A model generated the notes under the pieces. That model saw nothing but the letters and a program-made list of their open reading frames with translations, did no database searches and was not told the DNA's origin. From Papio anubis (lineage: Eukaryota > Chordata > Mammalia > Primates > Cercopithecidae), in NCBI RefSeq assembly GCF_008728515.1, contig NC_044996.1, forward strand, positions 106,355,467-106,419,466: a DNA stretch of 64,000 nucleotides, written 5' to 3'. Made by a program: the position numbers and the translations under genes. This document shows, one piece after another, positions 56,880-64,000 of the stretch. Each line of letters starts with the position of its first letter. Position 1 is the first letter of the stretch.

Positions 56880-57390
56880 CTTTCTAATGAGATCTTGATT
56901 ACACTTTCCCCACCTAGATCATGTGACTTAGGGGAAGGCAACCGCTACCCCCAGCAAGAACGATGAATCCTGACTCACATGAATCAAGCACCATAATCCA
57001 TTCCTCTTTTTCCCTGACTGGTTCACAGACCAAAACTGAAACCAGTCACCATGTGAGTATTCCTCTGGCAATAGTAATTGATTCAAGGTTGGCCCAAAGA
57101 GATTGAGGGGAAAAATTTGTTTTCATATTTGGGAGTGGCTTCTCTCTCTCTTCCACTGTCTATGAATAATCAATCCCACTGCTCCTGTTGTTGCCAGCAG
57201 CCATCTTGTTTCCATGGGGTCCAGCCTGAAGAAGGCTAAGCCGAGAGAATGGCTGACTGATATGGGCTGGAGAGGCCCGATTGGGTCACATCTAGAGCTC
57301 TCTTTCGTCACTGGACTATGTGAGATAACATATTTCCTAATTGTTAAAGCCATTTTGACTCAGGATCTCTGTCACTTGTAGCCAAAATCA
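56880..57390 (+). mobile_element. Unclassified medium-reiteration repeat, second copy
   Basis: The end 'gatctctgtcacttgtagcc' is the reverse complement of the 50225-50768 start. The body holds 'ctgactggttcacagaccaa' and 'cagccatcttgtttccatgg'. Same unknown family. Confidence 0.45.
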
Positions 57391-57399
57391 TCTTACTAA

Positions 57400-57582
57400 A
57401 TACTTTATATATTTTTTTTAAATCCCCATATGGCCTTAGAGGAGATAGTATTGTTATCTTTATTTTATAGATGAAAAACTGAGGCACAGAAAGATTAAGT
57501 AACTTGCCCAATGTCACTTAGTTCCTGAACCCAGTCATTTATCTCAAAAACCTACATTTTAACCAGTAAAACTAAAGCCAAG
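57400..57582 (-). mobile_element. MIR SINE
   Basis: 'tttattttatagatgaaaaa', 'ctgaggcacagaaagattaa' and 'gtaacttgcccaatgtcact' are the MIR reverse complement. Confidence 0.9.
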
Positions 57583-58035
57583 TGGTTTCACATTTACCAA
57601 CATTCCTGGAAAATTCAAGAGAAATAGAAATTATCATAAATCAAATTTTAGCTTTCCACTGATTTGGATGAAGGCTTCAGTGGTTCTTTGTCTTCCCCGA
57701 TTGACCTTCAATTGCTAGGGGGTATAAACTTCTCAGGCTCTGCATCTCTTGGTAAGTAAATGGCTAATATTCGGTAAGCAAATCTATCACCAGAGAATTT
57801 TCCCAAACTTCAAAAAGTCAACAGCATGTTAAGCTGTAGTTTTCTTAAGAACAGGATGCATCTGCTGGGGAAGGTAGGGATGGGAAGTTCAAAATCTCAA
57901 ATTGTCCAGTGATTCAAAAACAAGAAGTCAGATGGCTGATATTTAAGTTGAAAGGGAAATGAAGATAGTAGCTGGTCTCTCCTTACCCTATATCTTACAG
58001 GTTTGCACTCAACAGAAAAAAACATAGTTGCTTAT
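57583..58035. other. Unassigned sequence
   Basis: Nothing recognised. Confidence 0.4.
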
Positions 58036-58039
58036 ACTG

Positions 58040-58205
58040 CAAGCCTTAAAATCTCATGCACCTATGTTTAAATTACCAGTCTGACATTTCCTAGCTCTAT
58101 GAATCTGGGCAAATTAATCAACCTCTCTATGAATCAGTTTCCACATCTTTAAAATGGGAATAATATAGTAGCACCAACAAAATTAGGGTTATAAAGCAGT
58201 CAGCT
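58040..58205 (+). mobile_element. MIR SINE
   Basis: 'gacatttcctagctctatga', 'cctctctatgaatcagtttc' and 'cacatctttaaaatgggaat' follow forward MIR order. Confidence 0.9.
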
Positions 58206-58214
58206 ATTATGACA

Positions 58215-58541
58215 TATCCTCGTACTTGATGCAAACAAAATAACCATTGAATCTCACATTTCTAGGTTTGCAGGTGTTTGTGGATCAGCTGACCTAGGTA
58301 CAGCTCTCTTGGGTGGCTCACCTTTAAGCTGCAGGTCCAGCCGCACTTAGCTCCAAGCTACAGAGGGCCACTCAGGCCTGCTCCATGCGTTTTTATTATG
58401 GGGCCAGTATAAAGGGGCAGGAGTTACCAGGTGTCTGTTGAGGGAAGGTTTTTCCTGGCAATGGCACAAGCAAGAGAGGACAAGCACAATAGCACAAACC
58501 CATTTCAAGCCTTTGTCTCTGGCCAATTTCAATATCAATGG
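58215..58541 (-). mobile_element. Old MLT1-type LTR, left part
   Basis: 'gtggatcagctgacctaggt', 'aggcctgctccatgcgtttt' and 'cccatttcaagcctttgtct' track the reverse complement of an old MaLR LTR. It stops where the ERV1-type LTR begins and resumes near 59298. Confidence 0.55.
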
Positions 58542-58715
58542 AGAAGGGAGGCACTACTGATACAGACAGGAGACAGGGAAATAATGAGTAGAAGACGCCA
58601 GTTCCCTGGCAAAGGCCCCACCCTCAAAGTCTGGATACCTGAGGCCCTAAATGGCATTTCAGTTTACACACCCAAAAAGTTGCCTTTTGACCCGCCACGC
58701 CCCCTATCCTGCCGC

Positions 58716-58723
58716 TATATAAA
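58716..58723 (+). promoter_or_regulatory. TATA box of the ERV1-type LTR
   Basis: A TATATAAA string ~15 bp after a GC-rich box, at the usual place relative to the LTR R region. It may still act as a cryptic promoter; activity not shown. Confidence 0.55.
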
Positions 58724-58934
58724 TCCTGAACCCCAAGCTGCAGAGCAGACTAGCACACCAGCAGACCAGCGATGAGTGGAATGATGTGGCAGAGGAAGAG
58801 GGGAGTTCGGCTGGGGGTGGTTAGAGAATAGTCCAGCTACTGGGTGGCCTGACTCCAGTGGAAGATCACCTTCCCACTCCATTCTCCCTTCCAGTTCTCC
58901 CCATCCATTTCGCTGAGAGCCACCTCCATCACTC

Positions 58935-58940
58935 AATAAA
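58935..58940 (+). terminator. LTR polyadenylation signal AATAAA
   Basis: Canonical hexamer in the R region of the same LTR. Confidence 0.6.
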
Positions 58941-59297
58941 ACCTTGCACTCATCCTTCGAACCTGCATGTGATCTGATTCTTCCCGGACACTGTGCAAAA
59001 GCTTGGGACACAGAAGGTTGTCACACTGGCCCTCTGCCTTGCGATAAGGCAGAGGGTCTATTGAGCTGATTAACACTCAAGCCATCTGTAGATGGCAAAG
59101 CTGAAAGAACTTTGTAACACAGGGGTTGCAGGTACTCACCCCTAGACACCACCACAGGGCTGAGAGCCCAAAGCACTCACCCTGGCCTCTGCACCTGCCT
59201 TTCTGCGTGCTCCCCCTAGGGGTTTGAGCTGCAGGGCGATTGAACAGGCGAGTCACACCTCTGTTGCATGTTCTGCAAAGGGAAATCAGGGAACTCT

Positions 59298-59390
59298 CCC
59301 ATTTCATTACAAAGTCACATGGCAAAAGGCATGGCAATAGAAAGAGTTGAAGAATTGGGATCAACAGTGCTTCAGCAACAAGCACTTAGA
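59298..59390 (-). mobile_element. Old MLT1-type LTR, right part
   Basis: 'caaagtcacatggcaaaagg' and 'gttgaagaattgggatcaac' continue the LTR interrupted at 58541. Confidence 0.5.
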
Positions 59391-61685
59391 ATGATGACAA
59401 ACTCAGAACACAGAAGTGATTGTTCTGGATTGCGGTGGAATCATACTGGAGGCCCAGAGATATTGCTATTCTTCATGGTGGATGCATAGAGCAGTAATGA
59501 ACAAAATCCTGTCAATTCAGGTTTTAAAAAAGAAGAAATGCTTCTTGATAGCATTTATTTAAATGTAGCTCTATTTACTTATGTCTGGGAAGATGTATAT
59601 TCTTACAACTTAGTTTACCTACTAATCATTGAGTAAGTTACAGAAACATGTTAGTGAGAAAATTGGTACTGATTTCTGGCAACTTTAATATTGATATCTT
59701 GACAACTTGAGAAGAATCAAATATGAGGGAGCTATCCTTTCTTTCTGATATTAAGTGGTGGGCTTGTGTTGAAGCTTAGGTGGGCAGTACTCAGTCTGTA
59801 TGTTGAAAGTTAATTCATTTATTAGTTCTCCACCTTATCATATTGGCCCCAATATTACAACAGTCTTCAGTCATTCTCTCACCACAAGGAAGGCCCCTGG
59901 GTAGCCATCAAATTTGCATAGATTTGGGACAAGCCATGCATAAGCCTAAGTGTTCTCTAAGGCCAGTGAAATTTGTTCTAGGGTTTCTTCCCTTCCTCAG
60001 TCTACCCCCTCCACAATCCCCCCCTGGCCCTCACCTCAGGCAAAGTTCATTAACTGTTCTTTTGATGTTCTCCTTCCTGAAGGGGCCACTACTACCTGGC
60101 ATCACATCAAATTCCTCCATGGGAGGAAATGATTCTCCCCTTTAAAAGATAGATATAAGAACACAGTGCTTAGGGGAAATTCCACCTAAATAAGTCACAG
60201 AGTCCAGCTGCTTGCAGAGAGTAGAGTTAAAGCTAAGGTAAATGACAGAAATACTATAACTCTCTGTTACAGTCATGGTTCAGCATTGGTTTGTTGGGCC
60301 TGTTGAGGAAAGTCTTTATTCCACTTACCTTAGAGCTTGGCAGACCTCATTTGTCAGCCCTGTGATGATGATGGGTGTGAATGGTTTTTGGACTCCTTTT
60401 ACAGATGTAAGATTCTTGATAAATGTTCAATAAAAAGTCCTTATAGGCCCAGCTGATGATATATTTATAATCTGTATCATACCAAATGCACTGAGACATT
60501 TGACAAGTGTCAAATATCAAGAGTTGGACTTGTTCAAGGCCAGATTTGGAAGCAACACAAATTGGTAACTGAGGGCTTGTAGGTGATTGTTCTTCACTCG
60601 CTATCAGTTCTGAGAGGAGAAACTTGAAGATGGAGGAAGAGCTAGGCTGAAAGACCAGTGCTCTTTAACCATGTAACACACTGATGGGTGCAGAGGGGTG
60701 GCACCTGTTTAAATTTCTAACCCAAGTCCAAACAGTACCCCAGACAGACTGGTCTCTTCAAAGAGACTTTGCTGAACCCTTCAGGGGCAAAAAGGGACCA
60801 AGTCCAGAATGTACCAAAGCACAGCCTTATGTCTTATGCAGAGTGGGCTTCTGGGCTCAGGCCCTCACCCATTCCACTCTTGCTGAGCCACCTACTTTCT
60901 CAAGGGTGCCTAGCTCCCTGCCCCATTTTCACATAGCCAGCAAGTGACAGGACAGGCGTTGGAGTTGTGGTGACTGACCTTGCTCCCTCAAACAAGCTTG
61001 TATCCTTTCCAGGATACCATTAGAATAGATTCAAACTTGCTACCTCCTGGGCAGAGAGTGCAGGCAGGAGGAAGGAGAGGGGCTGGTCCCAGTTTCCACT
61101 CTAAGAGAACTGATTCTTTTTCTAAGTGATAATGCTGGTGGTAGTGATTCGAACAAGAAGTAGCTGTCTACTCACACCCACCTACTATGTTTAGGAATTG
61201 CTTTATCTCCATTTGAGGCCTGACACTCTAACATAACTTCACTGTGAAATGCATTTAACAATCATACAATAAGAAAGACACCCATAGAGCAAAGTTGGGG
61301 GTGGCAATTTTCTTACAAGTATATTTGCATGCACTGTAGGCCAGACAGATTTGTTATGGCAAACATCTTACTCTCCAACTTCTTGTTTGTTCCAGTTGTG
61401 CTCTTCCGGCATGAAAAACAAAATATCAACAAACAGACATGGATCCTTCTGCAGCATGAGTGAGTTCAGAGGCAGTTCAAAGTTGCTGCAAGTGAAATTC
61501 TTCTGTAAGAGGATGATAAATGGGGAAAAACACTGGTTTCCCTATAGATCAAGGCATCCAACTATAAAGAAGAAATTTGGAAATGTTAATTGTGGTAATG
61601 GATAACGAGGAGACCATGAAGTGTATAAGATAAGCAAAGAGAGATGGGAAGCTAGAATGAAAACCGAAAGGATGTGAATGAAAAG
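59391..61685. other. Unassigned sequence
   Basis: No transposon firmly recognised over 2.3 kb. Includes 60-100 codon frames (59843-60145, 60684-60947, 61351-61605) with no domain or clear splice borders. Confidence 0.4.
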
Positions 61686-61689
61686 CACA

Positions 61690-62184
61690 ACACTATACAA
61701 TGGCAACACCCACCCACCAGAACAGCTAAAATGTGAAAGACAATATCAACTATTGGAGAGGAAGAAACTAGAACTGCCATACATTGCTGGTGGAAGGGTA
61801 AACTAGTAGAGTCCCTTTCAAATACTATTCGCCTGTATCTACTAGAACTGACATATGCCTAACTTATGATTCAGCAATTCTATTCCAAAATACATACCAA
61901 CAGAAATACACACATAAATTCTAAGTTCATTAAAATACATATATTTTAATATCTATCAAAGTACTATTCATATAAGCATCAACTAGGAAACTATCCAAAT
62001 GCTATCAACAATATAATGGATAATTAAATGATGGTATATTCACCAAATGGAATACTACACAGTAATGAAATTGAACAAGGTGGAACTACATATTACAATA
62101 TGAAGAAATCTCACAAGCTTTGCATTAAGTGAAAGAAGCCAGCCACAAGAGTTCTTATTGTATGATTTCATTTCATTTGTATGG
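61690..62184 (+). mobile_element. Old L1M fragment, left part
   Basis: 'gaactgccatacattgctgg', 'aggaaactatccaaatgcta', 'aatggaatactacacagtaa' and 'gtgaaagaagccagccacaa' are L1M ORF2 end and 3' UTR. Cut by an MLT1 LTR. Confidence 0.85.
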
Positions 62185-62638
62185 TGTTATGGATTGAATT
62201 GTGTCCCCCAAAAAGACATGTTAAAGTCCTAACCCCCAGAACCTTAGAATGGAAACTTATTTGGAAATAGGGCAGTAATTAGCTACAATGAGATTGTACT
62301 GGAGTAGGGTGGGCCCTTAATCTAATATAACTGCTATTCTAATGAGAAGAGACACAGAGATAGAGACACACACGGATGAAGGCCATGTGATGACAAAGGC
62401 AGAGATTGAAGTGCTGCAACTGGAAACCTAGGAACACCAAGAATTGCTGGCAGCTACCAGAAGTTAGGCAGAGACAAGGAAGAATTGTCCCCCACAAGTT
62501 TCAGAGGGAGCAGGGCTCTGCTGACACCTTGAGTTTGTAAATCTAGCCTCCAGAACTGTAAGACAACAACTGTCAATTGTTTTTTGCCACCCAGTTTGTG
62601 GTACTTTGTTGCAGCAGTTCTGGGAAACTCATAGAGAT
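62185..62638 (+). mobile_element. MLT1 LTR inside the L1M
   Basis: Begins 'tgttatggattgaattgtgt' and carries 'gtcctaacccccagaacctt', 'gggtgggcccttaatctaat', 'ctagcctccagaactgtaag' and 'cacccagtttgtggtacttt' in MLT1 order. Flanks are L1M on both sides. Confidence 0.88.
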
Positions 62639-62640
62639 GA

Positions 62641-62800
62641 CAGAACAAATCTATGCTGTTAAAAGTTAGGAGGCAGTTACCCTTGGTGGCAGTGATATCT
62701 GGAAAGGGGAGCGAGGGGGGAATCTATGTACTTTTCTCTATGTGTGTTGTAGTTTGATGAAAAGTTAATAGACACAAGCACAAACACACACACATTTAGG
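62641..62800 (+). mobile_element. Old L1M 3' UTR, right part
   Basis: 'aggaggcagttacccttggt' and 'ctggaaaggggagcgagggg' continue the L1M 3' UTR after the LTR. Ends in a CA-rich patch (62775-62797). Confidence 0.7.
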
Positions 62801-63080
62801 GACTTCTGAGTTACATGTGGGGAAGCCAGATTCCCTAAGAAGGGGACCTGCATGTACCAGGCAGAGAAACCTGTGAAGTATACTCAAAATTAACATTCAA
62901 AACCCATCATGTGCCAAACACTATGTTAGGCAACACAATGATCAGCTAATTTCTCCTCAGAACCCCCATGTAGTCTGTAACCTGGAGTTCCTCTGTTCTC
63001 CTTTAGGAGGGTCCCATGATTTTCGGACACATCTGCCTTCCCAGATATCCATCTATCAGTGATATCTTCTCAAGCCAGTG
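62801..63080. other. Unassigned sequence
   Basis: A faint MIR/L2-like phrase ('atgtgccaaacactatgtta' at 62910) is present but too weak to call. Confidence 0.35.
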
Positions 63081-63084
63081 GGGC

Positions 63085-63317
63085 AGAGTTAGGTGGTAGT
63101 TGTGCAAGCTCTGGACACAGCCTGCTTGGAGTTACATCCTGGCTTTGCCACTTTCTAGCTGTGTAACCTTAAGTAAACTACTTAGCCTCTCTGTGACCTG
63201 GTTTCCTCATCTAAAAATAGGTATAATAATGGTATCTATACCTCATAGTATGGTTGCCAAGATTAAGTAAGTTAATATATGTAAAGAACCCCATTCAATA
63301 AATGTTGACTGTTATGG
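63085..63317 (+). mobile_element. MIR SINE, near full length
   Basis: 'ctttctagctgtgtaacctt', 'gacctggtttcctcatctaa', 'ctcatagtatggttgccaag' and 'aatatatgtaaagaacccca' show all MIR parts, one of the best copies in the window. Confidence 0.94.
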
Positions 63318-63476
63318 TATTGTAACTCTGTCGTAGTGCCTTTAACACTAGATGACAGATATCTTCGCTGTTCACCAATGTCCAGTCTTCCTCTACTTCC
63401 AGAAATATGGGGGATTTTACTTTTCTGTCTGTTCTTTGCTGAAAAACAATTTACATATAGGAAAATGCACAGGTAT

Positions 63477-63867
63477 TGTTATATGTTGAAGTGTATCCCC
63501 CCCAAAAATTCATATGTTGAAACCTTATCCCCCTGCACCTTAGAATGTGACTGTACTTGGAGATAAGGTCTTCACAGAGGTCATGAAGTTAAAATGAGGT
63601 TGTTAGGGTGGATGCTAATTCAATATTGCCAGTGTCCTTATAAGAAGAGGAGATTTGGCCACAGACAATACATAGAGGGAAGATCATGTGAGGACACAGC
63701 AAGAAGACAGATGTCTGCAAGCCAAGGGGAGAAGCTTCAGGAGAAACCAACCCTGTAAACACCTTGATCTTGGACTTGCCTCCAGAACTGTAAGAAAATA
63801 AATTTCTGTTGTTTAAACCACCCAGTCTGTGGTATTTTGTTATGGCAACTCTAACAAGTTAATACAG
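63477..63867 (+). mobile_element. MLT1 LTR (MLT1A/B-like)
   Basis: Starts 'tgttatatgttgaagtgtat', with 'aaaattcatatgttgaaacc', 'agaatgtgactgtacttgga', 'agtgtccttataagaagagg', 'gtctgcaagccaaggggaga', then 'aaataaatttctgttgttta' and ends 'caagttaatacag'. Solo LTR. Confidence 0.92.
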
Positions 63868-64000
63868 TTTTTACATGTTCAGTTTGATGAGTTTTATGAA
63901 GATCTAGAACATTTCCATGACACTAGAAAGATGTTACATGCACCTTTTAAATCAATGCCCACAGCCCCATAAGCAACTACCTCTGCCTTCAATCACCATA

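Larger units (their letters stand above)
58545..59297 (+). mobile_element. Solo ERV1-type LTR (LTR8-like) with TATA box and polyA signal
   Basis: The order is that of a gammaretrovirus-type LTR: GC box 'ccacgcccc' (about 58695-58704), TATA box (TATATAAA, 58716-58723), then 'gcagagcagactagcaca', AATAAA at 58935-58940, and U5-like 'tgtgatctgattcttcccgg' and 'attgagctgattaacactca'. TATA to polyA spacing is about 220 bp. No viral genes accompany it. It interrupts an older MLT1-type LTR. Confidence 0.7.

Noticed and set aside
1..64000. tRNA, rRNA, snRNA or CRISPR
   Set aside because: No RNA gene consensus or spaced direct repeat array was found on either strand by eye. MIR elements are tRNA-derived but are SINEs, not tRNA genes.

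Overview
This 64 kb window is primate nuclear DNA, and almost all of it is non-coding. The repeat content shows this: L1PA-type L1 3' ends, Alu elements of J, S and Y type, and MaLR (MST/MLT1) LTRs, over a dense background of MIR and L2. The youngest Alu (51801-52091) carries variants I associate with Old World monkey AluY lineages rather than human AluY: 'caagcctgtaatc' near its start, 'gcgaggtggcgggcg', and 'gatccggccactgc' in the right arm. I therefore infer a cercopithecid monkey (macaque, baboon or guenon type), at about 0.7 confidence. I found no convincing protein-coding gene and no tRNA, rRNA, snRNA or CRISPR. Nearly all longer open frames are repeat shadows, low-complexity translations or chance frames. 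The window looks like a gene desert or a long intron.

Layout. At 1-1653 lies the 3' part of an L1. From 1.7 to 10 kb there is mostly old sequence with an MST LTR, several MIRs, an L2, and an old L1M 3' end that holds a tiny younger L1 insertion. From 10.0 to 15.2 kb a long, decayed L1M carries ORF1 and ORF2 relics; it contains an inserted 3' L1 fragment, an Alu, and an out-of-order duplicate of its own reverse-transcriptase segment. From 15.2 to 23.6 kb there is L2, Alu J, Alu Y, MLT1 LTRs, MIRs and a MER5A. From 23.6 to 30 kb the sequence is largely unique with MIRs. At 29.97-30.49 kb is the window's only CpG-island-like stretch, followed at once by a ~480 bp purine-only-like strand. From 31 to 43 kb there is unique sequence with MIR, L2, a 5'-truncated Alu, an L1M split by an Alu S, and microsatellites. 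From 43 to 50 kb there is an MLT1 LTR with a filler insertion, an unassigned LTR-like end, MIRs and a GGAA microsatellite. From 50 to 64 kb there is an hAT-like remnant, the young Alu Y, a candidate exon, two ERV1-type solo LTRs (one nested in an older LTR), an L1M split by an MLT1 LTR, and a final MLT1 LTR.

Functionally, the most gene-like signals are the CpG island (possible promoter), a splice-bounded candidate exon at 53823-53964 with a short open frame, a twin octamer motif near 32.27 kb, and a CTCF-like core at 40.85 kb. The most unusual structures are three rearrangement scars: the intra-L1 duplication (13482-13655 copied from 14305-14475), the apparent templated insertion linking 42.1 kb to 43.5 kb, and the nested LTR at 58.5-59.3 kb. 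I found no undescribed multi-gene system. Repeat family names come from recalled consensus features, not from a database search, and boundaries are good to roughly 10-30 bp unless a target-site duplication is given.
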